DNA of 64,000 bases from Strigops habroptila (GCF_004027225.2 NC_044282.2:72031787-72095786); one strand, 5' to 3'. Positions 51,001 to 63,147 are shown, counted from the first letter of the stretch. Numbers and translations are program-made. The notes: generated by a model from the sequence alone, not told the origin.

Positions 51001-52434
51001 TGATACTGTAATTTCATCATGTATGATACTATCATTATCATCATACTGTTACTAAATGATGTGTGATTCCTAACTCTGCTCCCTCCAGCTCAAGGGCTGG
51101 GGATAACAAGTTTAACACTTTTTGGGTTTATTAAACTCTTGGAGAGTCTATGAAAAATTTTAGCACTCAAGAATGAATTGTTTTGCTGCTGTAAGATGGT
51201 GATTGCCCCCTTTATGCTACAGCTGATAGTGCTGGGAACCCTCCTGAGGGCTGCCTGCTGTGGGTAAAATGAACTTCTCTCTGGTTTTTCTCAATTCCAA
51301 AGTAACTGTGTGCAGAAATTGAACTTCCAGGTTGGCAATACAACACTAGTGTCAGCTACATACTGTGAGGATGGGAAGAACGCAGGAATGCTGCTGAAGG
51401 AAAAAGAAATCACATCCCTTTTTTTGGCTGCAAGGACAGCCCTACCAGCAGGATGGAAGGGTAGGTACTTCATGGGTTTAACATAAGAAGCTTGTACATG
51501 TTATCAGTCCTACAGCAGGGAACAAGAACACTGAAGAAGACATGTCCAGTTCCCTGCCCATCCTTGACCCTCCCAGCAGCCACTGCCGCAGTTCTCTGGG
51601 GGCTTTGGCAGTCCCACCCCTGAAGTGAGTGGAGCGACACTGGATGCACAAGTAAGTCACTTCTTTAACACCCATGGTCAGCAGTTGGTGCAGCTGAATA
51701 CTGAGGAAGGACACAAGAGAATTGAGACTAGCAAAACATACGAGGTGTGGGCACTTGTGACCCAAAGGTGGAAGGGCTTTCCTAGGCAGGAGAGCTGGCA
51801 AGGAATATTTCCCAGAGAAGTGTAGGATACCTGTAGTTACATGTAACAGCCCACTCTCAGATACTGAATTGTCACAAAATGGGTCATTACACAAAAAGCT
51901 GTTCAGCCTGATCTGTCTTAAACCTAGATTTTCTATTTTTATTTAAAGGTTCCTTCCATCAACCAACACTCTAAATCACTTTTGTATTCCAGATGTTAGG
52001 CTCCTTGTCCTTGAATGTTTATTACAAAAGGTTACTAAATTCTGAGCGTGCAGAAAGATGCCAAAACATGCCCCTTCTCAAGAGGCTGTTTTCTACCCTC
52101 TATCTGGACACCTGCAACACCAGCAACACAACACTTAGTAACCAATTCGTGCATCTACTTTGTGACTATGGGGTGTTCATTTGTGTTACTACAGCAAACC
52201 TCACTGAAGTGCACAGGGGATGATAACTGACTGCAAACCTTCCAGGGAAAACTTTGCCCGTGGAAAAGAGCAGCACATCTCTACCTCCTGGGTGATGTGA
52301 GGTTATGGGTGGTTGCCATATGCTGGTGTCCTGTAAAAATGAAGTATGTAGGACTTGACTTAAACTTCTACGCAGACTCATTTAGTTTGGCAGTATCAGT
52401 TAATGGAGAAAACAAACTGCATGTAAAATAACAT
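48063..52434. other. Intergenic region between convergent USP34 and AHSA2
   Basis: 4.4 kb without a recognisable gene. The + strand is strongly pyrimidine-rich from about 48420 to 50480 and again around 50740-50940, flanking the CR1 copy at 50491. The 138-codon frame at 51478-51894 (- strand) resembles nothing known to me. Confidence 0.65.
50491..50728 (+). mobile_element. CR1 LINE 3' fragment, 'accatgtcaccc' type
   Basis: Sense copy: ATATAAGGAAGAAGTTCTTT through GGTGACATGGTCTAGTGTGA to a full tail with three TCTATGATT/TCTGTGATT units. The most consensus-like tail here. Confidence 0.92.
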
Positions 52435-53334
52435 TTTATTGAGTCAATCACATTTTCCAAAGGCAGTTTGCCCCTTTTTTTTGGTCAATTTGTTTCAAAT
52501 TGCATACTTAATTCATAGACTTTTTATAAAGCATTTGAGAATTAAGTTATCCTTGCTAACCTCAACGTAAGAGTAACAATTCTTTACTTCCAGTAGCCCA
52601 GCTACGCTCCTGTCCCATTTCTCCAACAAAGAGTTGCTCACTTTAATCTGAGCTACAGCATTGCAGAGGCCCATAAATGACTGGAGGGGAAGGGTCACAG
52701 GATTGCAAAAGGAAAGCATTATTATTGTTGGTTTCTTCCAAAGGAAATTTCACGCTGAGGTCAAGTAAGTGCATGCAGACTTACCAGTGGTACCTGTTGT
52801 ACCCACCACAACATGGCGTTGGTAATGACCTTTCCCTAATATTTTCTACAGAATTAGAAACAAATTCAGTTTGCAGTTAAAGCCATTTTAAGAAGTATTT
52901 CAAGATGCTGTAAATGAAATCCCTCCCAGCAGTTTTATAATCCCTTCTAGTTCACCTCTGATGGGGACCCAGTGTCCTCGAGGGATTTAAGTTTGCCACT
53001 GGATACACTGAATAGTAAAGAACAGCAAATGTTTCCTACTGATTCATGTCACTTACCTACCTCCCATGGTGCTTCACTGCAGCTGAATTGTTACTACTTT
53101 AGATTTAGTTGCAAGCAAGCAGAAGAGAGATTGGTTTCCCCCAGTAAAGCTGTTTACAGACAGTCTGCATTACGTGCCTCCTCATTCACTAAAAATCCAT
53201 AAATAATGCTTAAATTATGTACAGTATCAGAGAAGTGGGTCTTTGTTCTTCCCACAAATAAATTACTTCTTTTAAAAAACGAAATGTTAACAAAGTATAA
53301 AAAGTAATGCCCTAACAAAACTACAGTGCTCTTA
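52420..53334 (-). other. AHSA2: AHSA2 3' UTR (inferred)
   Basis: From the stop to just past an AATAAA on the - strand at 52440-52435. The distal end is inferred from that signal only. Confidence 0.55.
52435..52440 (-). terminator. AHSA2: Polyadenylation signal AATAAA of AHSA2
   Basis: The first canonical hexamer that I see downstream of the AHSA2 stop, on the minus strand. Confidence 0.55.
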
Positions 53335-53510
53335 TCATTCCATGTTGTCTTTGGATTGCTGGAGTAAAATATGTATTTCTTCAAAATACTGCTGCTTCCA
53401 ACATTGTCTTGTGCTGTCTTCACTAGAGATGGGAACTCCTTTGCACTCTAACTGCAGTTCTGTTTGAGTAGCCAGATCCTGGAAATTCAAGGCTACCACT
53501 GCATAATGTT
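53335..53510 (-). CDS. AHSA2: AHSA2 exon 9 (terminal)
   Basis: HYAVVALNFQDLATQTELQL to QQSKDNME, then TGA at 53337-53335. Acceptor TTCCCCCAG. The WKQQYFEEIH segment is the last conserved helix. Confidence 0.95.
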
Positions 53511-56500
53511 CTGGGGGAAGAAAATAAGACATTTCAATAAAGTGGTTTTTAAAGGATTAAGTCTGTTGTTGCTAATTTCCTATCTGCTTCTGCCTGTGAG
53601 CAAAGCTTCTTTTCACAGACCACAACCGCTATGGCCATGAGGCTGCCTCCAAAGAACACAGACTAAGCTCCCAGGCAGCAAGGCTGGCTCCGGTCGTGTT
53701 TGCTCCTTCTCCCTGCAATGTGTAGCTGCTGTAAGAGGTCCTCAGAAACACTCACCATCGGGCCAGCTTCTACACCTCCACTTCAGGACAATTCTTTGGC
53801 TTGGCACCTGTAAGAAGAGCAGAAGGTTCTCCTCACTAGCGTTGGAGACCAGTCACATTATGACTACTCAATGCTAACTCTCCCCTGAGAAGTGAGAGGA
53901 GCAGTGTTTTATGTAATAGATACTATAGAGATTGGGGTTTGGTTTTTAAATAAACTCTTCATCAAGGTCTCAGCTTGCTGCCTTCCACTCTTTTGTTTTC
54001 CAGATGGGGTAAGGTCAGGCTGATTAGTTATTAAACATAAAACATTGGTTTTCTTGCAGACTTTGAAATGGGCACTGGGTAAAGTCACGGTTTCACCTCT
54101 CAAATCTATAAGCATGACAGAGCATGCTCATATACAGGTTAGGCAGCACTGCATGAAAATGATTTACAGCCTGCCACCAGCTCCTGTGCAAAGGGAGGCA
54201 GCACATCGGCATAAGCATTCTTACAGCTGAAGTCTGGCCCAAACCAGCTCACTGTTTTCACTAAGCCATTAAGTTTGTATCTTGACTGTTTCACCTAAAT
54301 AGTTCCTCATCTAATTGCAAAGGTTGATGACTGTAACTGGCTTCCCTCAGCTTCCCTCATGGGCCAATCTCAGGTGTGTTTCCAGACCAAGCCCTTTCTG
54401 GAGTCAGAAACAGATACTATTAGGTTGAACCAAGAATCCAATTTTCCAAGTCCAGCTGTCAGTGATACTCAGTGCCTGCCATCTGGATGGACGTAAGGTA
54501 CCAAGTCTAAGCTCAGCAACAGTGAAAATGGATTTCAGAGGTTTCACAAATAGAGCCGAGCTCAAATTGTCAATTTTTCCCTTCTATTTCCAAAAGCATT
54601 CAGTCAGGGAAAGCGTAACATCTGCCCCGAATGGAACAAAGATCCTTTTTCCAGTTACGAGGAGAACTGATATGGGAGGTGGGAGATAAACCTTAAACCT
54701 GCTTTCTCACCCCACCCCCCCCCCCAGTAAAACAGGATGGTGCTGAGAGTTTTCTCCCCCAGAGCAGGACATTAGGTGCGCTGAGCACCTGCTCTTTTGA
54801 TAGGGAAGAAAAACCACACAACATAATAGCAATTTTCTGGCTTTGAGAAAGAGGAACTGAACATGCATTACAGATGCTGAACTGTCAGAAACTTCCTTAC
54901 GCTACATCCCCATTTTGAAAGTGCAAAGCAGGAGCTTTTTACCAGTTCTGTGTATTCACCGCTGACAGAGCCATCAAACATCTGAAGTTTGCCTCCTTTC
55001 TCGGCTTCAATCACAGCAGGACGCTTAGAAAACTTCTGTACCAGCTACCAAAACCAGAACACAGCACAAGTCACCTCACTACAATTCTACACTGATACAT
55101 AATGCACATAGTATGAGACGAGAGAGGTTTGCTGAAGAAATTAACTAAACTGTAATATATACAAGAGTGTTTAAGCAACTAACTGGACTGTTCATTTTAT
55201 ACAGCACTCCACTGAGCTCCACGGTGGTAGCAGGGTCCAGTGAGGTGACAACAATGTACTGGTAAATACAAAGACCAGTACAGGCTGTGGCCACCTGCAA
55301 GGGGCAGGGACAAAGCACACAGAGACTTATATATAGGCATGACTGCCTGTTGCTAGGTTTGGAAATGAGTGAGACCGAGCAGCAGCTCCAGGAAGGTGCA
55401 GAATTGCTGCTGAGAGCCATTACTGTTTCCCACTGGAGGCACTGGGATTGTAATTTGAAGTTCTCTGATACCAACCCAGGCTCTTTTGAATTATTAGTAA
55501 TTTTCTATTTCACACCCTGTAAGCAACAGCATCATCTCATCCAGTAGTTAATCTAATTAACCTGCAAGCTGTGGATCACATCAGCACCATCACTGAGCAC
55601 TTCAGGCTCATGACACAACTATTCAGCTGTAACAGCATCCACATGACATTATACTGCCCACTGAAAGTATCCCTTACCTCCTTAGTTGTGAAGATGCTGT
55701 AAAGTTCATCTGCTGGAGAGTTGAAGATTTCTCTCATAAGTATCTTCACTGTTGGGATTTTTACACCAACCATATCCTGTGGTGAAACAGAATCCTGCAA
55801 AGCAAAAACCACTCGTGTCAATGCATGCAGGATCAAACACAAGTCTGGAATGGTGTTACCTGTGCATTCTTAAACATACTGTGTTGTGAATATACATTCA
55901 TTATACAACGTACTTCCATATTTATTTCATAGTATTATTAATTAGGATTCACTAAATTAAGTAAAAAAGTGTATGATCTGCTCCAAGACACCTGAAGCTA
56001 ACACCAGCCTGGGGGGAAGTGATTTGTACAGGTGGATTCCAGCCTCACCTTGCTGAAGCCATCACAGAACAAAGCCCTGAGGGGTACATGAATGCTGTGA
56101 TCCTCCTTCTGTGCCCGGGAGCTGCGATGGGTCATTTCTGTATTGCAGGCCCTGATCACAGCAGTGAGGAGGTAGTTGCACCCCAGTGGCTTTCACTTCT
56201 ACAGGTGATCACAGGAATACACAGTTGTGACCACAGCAAAATCTGGCAGGGCTACACTTATGGTAAACTCATAAAGCCAACATACTTGCATGGGGTGCGC
56301 ACTTAGTTTTCGCTCAGCGGCCAGCTCCTGACCAACAGCAGCTTTTGTTGGCAGAATCATTCCCAAGGTAAACTCTGGAATAAAGAAAAGCACTTTTCAG
56401 CATGAAAATGAGCTGTAAAACCACCCTGGCGTTTAGATACTTAACTAAGACTGCTGGTCAAAACTGTGGAGAATGGGAGCACAGAATGAGATGTACAACT

Positions 56501-59500
56501 CCAATCCAGCTTCCTCACCTCACCTACATGCTTTATACTAGTAACAGAGCCTAACAGTGATGTCCTCTAAAAACACAGGCTTTTCAAAGTTACCTGACCC
56601 CAAATTACATCTGCCCATTAAGGACTGCGCCATCTCCACAAAGTTCTGACCGGTTTGGCAAAGAACCAACAAGCGGAGGGCCAGGCACTGCTTTGCCAGC
56701 CAAGCAGTCGTGCTGCAGGGCTGACAGTGATGGCTGTGGGCAGAGTGTGTAACACAATCCAGCCTGGGTCACTGCAGAACCTTCTGGACGCTGCCACGTT
56801 TGACAGCAATAGAGATTTTGACTGGTAGGTTGACTTATTTCATCTCGGCTGGTGACAATTAAAAGTAAAACCAATACAAACCCAAGGACCTGTCGATATA
56901 TCACTGATCTGTTCAAGAAAGAAGACTGTATGAAACCACACCTAACACAAGGGTTTAGTTTACCTGTTTTAAGTGCTTTCAGATAATCTCTCAAGGCCTC
57001 TCTGACTTTTGTGGTTCCTTCAGTTCTCATAAGATCCTTCAGGACATCACCTTCCCCTTTCTTTTTGCTAACATTTATCTAGAAACAGAAAAATTACAAG
57101 ATCTAAGAGGCGTCTAAACATGAGCATTCCGGGTTCTGGCAACAAAAGAAAGTATTTTGGCTGTTTACTACATTCAGAGGACAGCTTCAACTTCGTTATC
57201 TTCCCAGTTTATCCTACCTTTGCTAAAAACACATTCTCTTGGGTTCTGACTTTAAATGTAGTATCTCCACAGTAGCTTAGTCAAGTTCACCGAGTATAAG
57301 CAGAGCTGCCCACTATGCAGGCGAGGCTGAGGAATCTGTGGAAGCCACAGTACCAACTGCTGCTACACAACCAACAAGGAAGCTCCTTAAGTTCTCAGGG
57401 TTTGGGTTTTTTAATACTACAATGAGCAAAGTTCTTCTCAAACTTGTGGTTAATGTATCGTCACAAACAGTAATTAGCAGAGTAAGTTGTGCACATTCCT
57501 AGTAGGTAAATTTGAGAACAGACATAAATCATTATCCCAAGTATAAAAACCAAAAACATGAAATAAACTATCCGAGGGTAATTATCCCACTTAATCACAG
57601 GATAAACCAAAATATGATGCCTCTATGTTGGTTAATGCTTTATATAAGAATTCTGAACCTATACAGCCATATCAGTATTTCACACCTACCTCTGTATCAT
57701 CTACCTCATTTTCTTCTGACAGGTTAGGAATTTCAACAGATCCCTTATGTTTCTCACCAGACTCTTTCACTGTACCTGTATTAACATAACGAATTCTTAA
57801 ATGCATTATTAAAAACTATTTCCCCCATAGCAAGACTTTTATGCTTGGAAATTAGCTGTACAAAAGTGTTACTTGAAGCAAGCTGCCTAGAATGTGATTT
57901 AAAGGAACTGAACAGCAACCAGAAGTCTCACAGGTAAACTCAGCAGTGAACTTTCACAGTAAACTCTTCCCAGGACTGCATATTCCTGTATGGATGCACT
58001 AAGATCATTACATGCACACAGGTACGTCTCACTCGTTCTGCCACTGCTCTCACCTTCAGCTGTCTGCTGTTCTGGTACTCCACACTTACAACAACTTGTG
58101 TCTGCCAGCGTGGAATGGGTATCTAGAAGGGGGTAGGGGAAAAACAACTTCCTCTTCCCTAAACATGTCTGCCCTTTATTTAGAAGCTCCCCAGAATGCT
58201 CTTATCTGCTTCCTGAGTATCTGGAAAGCTCCCAACATACAGGCATGTTACTGTAAAACATATGTAGTGTAATAGGTATATAATTGATATTTGTTACAAA
58301 TAGGGAACTTGACATGCACATAACACTGCTAACAGCTTTACTGCAAACTGCACACACCAGAGGGACTCTGCAGAACAGAAGTTACGCTCTGTTCCTGCAT
58401 CCCTCTGGGCAAAGGCGCACCACCACTGACTGGGAATGGATATGGGATACGACCCTGCACTGCACCTCCCTGCCTCACACCTTACAGTGAAAAGGCTGAA
58501 TTTAAGGTCTGATGCTTTTTTCCCCCCTTCCACTGAAGACTCTTCCCCCGGCCTTGCAAAGCATTTAGTTATTTAAATTAGTTCACTATTTAGATCATGT
58601 CAAGATCTCTTTAGAAAGCAGCAGCAGAACATGCAGTTCTACCCCAAATCCAGTTATCTCCATGCTGTTTTATCAGCTTAGTTGTCAAAACACACAAAAC
58701 ACAACAAGCTTTAGCAGTCTATCAGCAGAACTCTAACATACAAACAACGCAGTGTCAAGCATGACTGCAAAAGGGGAATTACCAGGAAGGAGACATAATA
58801 CTTGTTTGGATTCTCTCACCCTCAAAGGAGCTACTTAGATCCAGCTACTGCTTAACATCACTCTCCTTCCCTTATTTTTAATTACTAGCCTGAAACGACC
58901 CACATAGGGGTAACCTACGCATGGATATAACCTACCATGCTACTGGCCAAGTACATGAACAAATGCTCAGATGTTTCTTGGCAAGACAAAGAGCACATGA
59001 TGGTTACTAACAGCAAGTGGAGCACGGTGCAAAGATCCCTTCCTAGTCGGGACCCAATGAAGCACAGGGCAATATGCAAAGCCTGCTAACCCAGACACAG
59101 ACAACCACGTCCACACAGGGAAAGGCTAAGCTAGACCTCCCTTGGGCTTCTCCAAGTCTCCCAGGAGAACTTTGTAGAGCAAGTATGAAGCCATGTGAAC
59201 TAGTTCAATTATACCAGTAAAACACCTCTGGGCCCAACACAAATCACACACATCCACCTCAGTTTGCTCTTTACTGCTTTCTCCCAGCTCCAGGATTAGC
59301 ACAGGCAAAACCACACAACGTTATCTTTGCAGATAGCAAAGCAACTCTTATTTCAAGCTACTCTCCCCAAGAAGGAAGTGCAAGTACACAGGAAGCAGAT
59401 TTTTAGGCACAAAGCACAAACCTGACTTCTACCCACTCAGCTGATTTCAATAACAATTTCCACAACTCTTACAATAAAGAATCCCAAATAACGCAGGCCA

Positions 59501-62410
59501 GGCAACAGCTTTAAATTCATTAAACCAGTAAATAGATGGGGTTTTTTCCCCTTCAAAAGACTGCCTGTCCAAGGGGTGAATGCAGACGGTACTGTGCTGG
59601 ACAGCAAAGTCCTGTCAGCTAACAGAGCTGCTGATCAACATTTCGTAGGCAGAACGTGAGCGCAGCTTTGCATTTTTAGTATAACTGTAACACAGGCAAA
59701 ACTAGTACCTTTATTAAAGAAATCATCAGATTGTTGGCTTGGAAGCCCCTGGGACTCCAATAACAGACCTAAGAATACATTACTTTTTTGTTTCCTAACA
59801 ATTAGTGCTTCGGAAAGTTAATAGTGAAAGCACAAGTGTCAGAAAGCCCTACCTATAAAGCACTGTTGCAGCAGCTAACTTTTAAAAGGACACACGCGTT
59901 TTCACAAAGCTTCCACCACAGTGTAGAATAAGCCATAAAAATCCTCATTACATCTTCAAACAAACTGCAGAAAAGCCATTTTGTGCAACTTTAGTGCCAT
60001 TAATTACCCCTAGTTCCTCACTTTCTTGTTGCTCTGTACTCAGAATTGCTGCAGGAAATGTTTTTCCAACATTAGACTCTCCAAACTGCCTGCAGATCCT
60101 TATGTACCCACATTTTAATCATAGCTTGAACTCCCAGCTACGCTACAAGACTTGTAGCAAGAACTAATTACAGCAATTAGTGTTTTCAGCGGTTCAGTTT
60201 GAACTCTCATTTCTAATTCAGAGCTCTCAGAAAACACTATCGGATTAAGAAAGAAAATCATCAGCCCCTGCTCTTTTAGGGTTTCAATGCGTAGTAGCAA
60301 ACTCCTTTAAACTGAGCTCTCAAAGACATTATCCACTCACCACAACACAGCGAAGTACCTCATCAAAATAGAGCTCTCTATAGCTAAAACACTGAAAAGC
60401 AGAAAGACCTATCAGAGGAAAAAGACTGTAGAAAGGATTTGTATAGAAGTACAAACAAAATACTGCTTCTGCCTACTTCTAGGCTTCGTTCACTGAAATA
60501 AAACCAACAAACTAATCAGTGTTTAAAACTTAATCTTAAAAAACCCAAACAAACTAGACAACAAAAAGCTGATTTCACGTATTTAAACTGCACTGATACA
60601 AACCGCAGGACAGAGTATAACGTTTGCCGCCTTCTCTGTTAGTGTTTAGCTCACAACTCTAAGCATGTTCTTAGATTATAACACACTTGTAACATTTAAA
60701 ACATAACTCTCAATGTGAACTTCCTTAAGTCCTCTACTACTGTGGAAGACGACCTCAATTCCAAATCTGTTCAAGGAAGAGCACTGGTCTCAGCATCCAA
60801 AGAAACATTAAAGTTCCAGCCAGGAAAACTGTAAGGAAACAGGAAAAAGTCTTTAAGAACTGCACTGGAGAGGGCACCGTGAAAGAGAGAAGTGCAAAAC
60901 ACAGACACCCGCTGCAATAGCATCACCTCAAACACTGATCCAAAGAGTACAGTCCTGTTCTGGGACACAGGAATGAAGAGCAGGATATTAAGCATGGCCC
61001 TTGGTATTCCCACCTCCTACAGTAACAACTGAGGCCTGACAAGCAAGTGCAATATTTTGGGGAGGAACAGCCTGTCATTTGGCACTACAATATCCAGGCA
61101 CAATTTACTGTGCAGGCGCTTTTTATCAGCTCCTCCTGCTTCCTACTCCGACATAAGAGATGGTCCACAACTTGCCATCAAGTTTTAGCCATCTAATAAA
61201 TGGAAGTAATTCTTTGATACTACTAAAAGACACATTATCAGGTCAGTCTGCAGATAAAGAGATGCCATGGGACAAGCACAGCAGAGGATGAACCTCCAAG
61301 AGTTGGGGTTGCAAGCAGATGCAGCACAGCCCCTATTATCCCAAATAATCAAGATTTCCAGCTTCCTTATTCCCACTGAATCTTTTTTTCCCAATGCAAT
61401 TCATTATCCCCAATGTAAAGTATACCAAATTTTTGGAAACATCTGCACTTCTACACTTCTTTGGTTCTCCTGCTTCCTGCTATAAGCACAGCTGTAATTT
61501 GCAGAGAGATTCAAGCCCACTGTTGTAATCAATACATATCTCACCACAACAGAAGTATTTACTTCCTGCAAAGCAAGACGACGGGGCTTGGAGCAACCTG
61601 CTCTAGTGGAAGGTGCCCCTGCCCGTGGCAGGGGGCTGGAACTGGATGAGCTTTAAGGTCCCTTCCAACCTATTCTGTGACTCTATGAATACTGTGCTGA
61701 CGTGCTGTTAAAAGAACACTCAGAAACATGTGTGGTACAAAAAAATGGGGCGAAGGTGAGGAAAAAAAAGAAGCTAAGCTTTCCAGATTATTAAATATAA
61801 GCAGAGAATTCAGGCCAATGCAACTCCTTATGACTCTGATTCAGTTCACTACAACACTCCTGCCTTTCCAACCCAGGTCACTTCCCAAAGCCACCTCTCC
61901 GAACACATCAACAGAACCAGGTATACAAAGACCAGGACAACCTCCAGGACAACCCCCGTCAATGCAGAGGTGAGGGCACACAGCGGGCCCCCAGCCCCTG
62001 CGCTCCCACCCCCGGCAGCGGCGGTGTCCCCCCTCACAGCCCGCCCCGTACCTCTCCAGCTGAGGCGCAGGTTCCACTCGTAGAAGAAGATGAGTTTCCC
62101 TTTGCGGCTGTTGCAGGACGCTTCGCCTTCCACGTGCTTCAGGTCGCTGATCTCGCAGCGCCCGGCCTCGCCCTCCACCACCAGCCCCACCAGCACCTCC
62201 TTCAGCTTGCTCTTCGACCAGCTGGTCGCGTCCCGCTCCGTCCTGGCCCGGGGAAGCCAGTTAACCGCGGATCCATGTGTCCCGTCCCCCCCCCGATTCC
62301 CCTTTCTCCCCCTCAGGGGCCGCCTCTCACCAGTGCCAGTTGTTGACGTTGGTGGCGTCCGCGCGTTCCTCCACGATCCACCGCGGGTCCCCCTGGCCCC
62401 ACTTGGCCAT
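53335..62410 (-). CDS. AHSA2: AHSA2, activator of Hsp90 ATPase homolog 2 (9 exons, 335 aa)
   Basis: Aha1-type co-chaperone. In the family the N-terminal domain binds the middle domain of Hsp90 in the cytosol and stimulates its ATPase. The spliced frame is intact: 1,008 bases, 335 residues plus stop, close to human AHSA1 (338). The N terminus MAKWGQGDPRWIVEERADAT then NVNNWHW is the family hallmark. The Aha1 N domain spans about residues 29-160 (FFYEWNLRLSW, VEIPNLSEENEVDD). The C-terminal START-like AHSA1 domain runs from about 190 to 330 (VGVKIPTVKILMREIFNSPA, GGKLQMFDGSVSGEYTEL, ILKWRCRSWPD-like, WKQQYFE). The start is the only ATG in a suitable CpG-island exon. AHSA2 rather than AHSA1 is inferred from position next to USP34, as in human 2p15. 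All introns are GT-AG. Confidence 0.95.
53756..53807 (-). CDS. AHSA2: AHSA2 exon 8
   Basis: VPSQRIVLKWRCRSWPD plus one base. Short (52 bases). Acceptor CTTACAG, donor GTGAGT. Confidence 0.92.
54943..55044 (-). CDS. AHSA2: AHSA2 exon 7
   Basis: 34 codons, LVQKFSKRPAVIEAEKGGKL to GEYTEL. Acceptor TTGGTAG, donor GTAAAA. Confidence 0.94.
55678..55794 (-). CDS. AHSA2: AHSA2 exon 6
   Basis: 39 codons, DSVSPQDMVGVKIPTVKILM to YSIFTTKE. This starts the START-like domain. Acceptor TTTGCAG, donor GTAAGG. Confidence 0.95.
56286..56374 (-). CDS. AHSA2: AHSA2 exon 5
   Basis: EFTLGMILPTKAAVGQELAA to KLSAHPMQ. This is the linker between the two domains. Acceptor ATTCCAG, donor GTATGT. Confidence 0.93.
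56964..57078 (-). CDS. AHSA2: AHSA2 exon 4
   Basis: INVSKKKGEGDVLKDLMRTE to YLKALKT plus one base. Acceptor TTTCTAG, donor GTAAAC. Confidence 0.94.
57690..57775 (-). CDS. AHSA2: AHSA2 exon 3
   Basis: GTVKESGEKHKGSVEIPNLS to ENEVDDTE. Acceptor TTAATACAG, donor GTAGGT. Confidence 0.93.
57776..62051 (-). other. AHSA2: AHSA2 intron 2 (4.3 kb)
   Basis: Holds the CR1 copy at 61582-61688. The rest has no recognised repeat, RNA gene or coding sequence. The five other AHSA2 introns longer than 300 bases (53808-54942, 55045-55677, 55795-56285, 56375-56963, 57079-57689) also show nothing recognisable. Confidence 0.65.
61582..61688 (+). mobile_element. CR1 LINE 3' fragment, 'gagcaggttgctcc' type
   Basis: GGCTTGGAGCAACCTGCTCT through GGAACTGGATGAGCTTTAAG to TTCTGTGACTCTATGAA. 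Confidence 0.9.
62052..62242 (-). CDS. AHSA2: AHSA2 exon 2
   Basis: TERDATSWSKSKLKEVLVGL to FFYEWNLRLSWR. Acceptor GGGCCAG, donor GTACGG. The intron before it is only 88 bases. Confidence 0.95.
62331..62410 (-). CDS. AHSA2: AHSA2 exon 1
   Basis: ATG at 62410-62408; MAKWGQGDPRWIVEERADAT then NVNNWH plus two bases of Trp. Donor GTGAGA. GC-rich, within the CpG island. Confidence 0.95.
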
Positions 62411-62462
62411 GGCGCCGCCTCAGCCCCGGCCCCGCGGCACAACCGCCGCCGCCGCCCGCACC

Positions 62463-62480
62463 GAAGGTGCCAGAACCTTC
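62463..62480 (-). promoter_or_regulatory. AHSA2: Heat-shock element upstream of AHSA2
   Basis: On the minus strand GAAGGTTCTGGCACCTTC reads as four alternating HSF1 units: GAA, TTC, GCA (one mismatch to GAA), TTC, each two bases apart. It lies 53-70 bases upstream of the ATG, with a GC box beside it on its distal... plus-strand right side (62480-62489). Aha1 genes are known heat-shock targets. Confidence 0.7.
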
Positions 62481-62763
62481 CCCGCCCCCGCTCCGTGCGC
62501 CGGAGGAAGAGGAAGGCGAGCCCGCGCCGCCCTTCCTCAGCCCGCCCCACAGCCCGCCCGCCTCAGGAGGCAGCGGGGAGGAGGGAGGGAGGCGCCGCTG
62601 GACGCGGCCGGGGAAGGCGGCACCCGCGGGGTCGCTGCCCGCCCCGCTCCCTGGCACGGCCGGGTTCTGAGCCGGAGGGGAACCGGCGCCCCCCCCGGGG
62701 AGGGCGGGCGAGACGGTGCCGGGTGAGCGGCGCCGCAGGGCGGGAGCGAGCCGGTCATGGAGT

Positions 62764-63022
62764 TAACCGGGTTGGAAAAGAGCTTTAAGATGATCAAGTC
62801 CAACCGTTCCCAGCACTGCCAAGGCCACCACTAACCCATGGCACTGAGGCCTCGGCTGCACGGTGTGTGAACACTTGCAGGGACGGTGACTCCAGCACAG
62901 CCCTGGGCAGCCTGTTCCAATGCCTGAGCACCCTCTGGAGAAGGAATTGTTCCTCAGCTCCATCTAACCCTCCCCTGGAGCAGCTTGAGGCCGTTTCCTC
63001 CTGTCCCATCACTTGTTACATG
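62764..63022 (-). mobile_element. CR1 LINE 3' fragment of a different subfamily
   Basis: GGGTTGGAAAAGAGCTTTAA, GCACTGCCAAGGCCACCACT and TGTCCCATCACTTGTTAC are diagnostic of a CR1 type unlike the other copies here. The tail microsatellite is missing. Confidence 0.8.
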
Positions 63023-63147
63023 GGGAAGTCTTGCTCTGAGGAGGAGTTCCGAGCAGAGGAACAGCGAAACCCACATCCGAGGTGTACTTCAAGTAACAAC
63101 ACGGCAGCACACGGGGAAGCGGTTTTATTGTCTCGCCCTTTTACACG

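Larger units (their letters stand above)
61960..62760. promoter_or_regulatory. AHSA2: CpG island promoter of AHSA2
   Basis: About 800 bases of very GC-rich, CpG-dense sequence over exons 1-2 and upstream, sharply different from the AT-rich surroundings. It includes GC boxes such as CCCCGCCCCC at 62480-62489. Long open frames on both strands here come from base composition. Confidence 0.85.

Noticed and set aside
51478..51894. 138-codon minus-strand frame in the intergenic region
   Set aside because: No recognised domain and no promoter or poly(A) signal in place. It is about as long as chance allows.
61849..62788. Open frames of 233 and 232 codons on opposite strands in the CpG island
   Set aside because: They arise from GC-rich sequence with few stops. 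Only the AHSA2 exons within this block have family similarity and splice sites.
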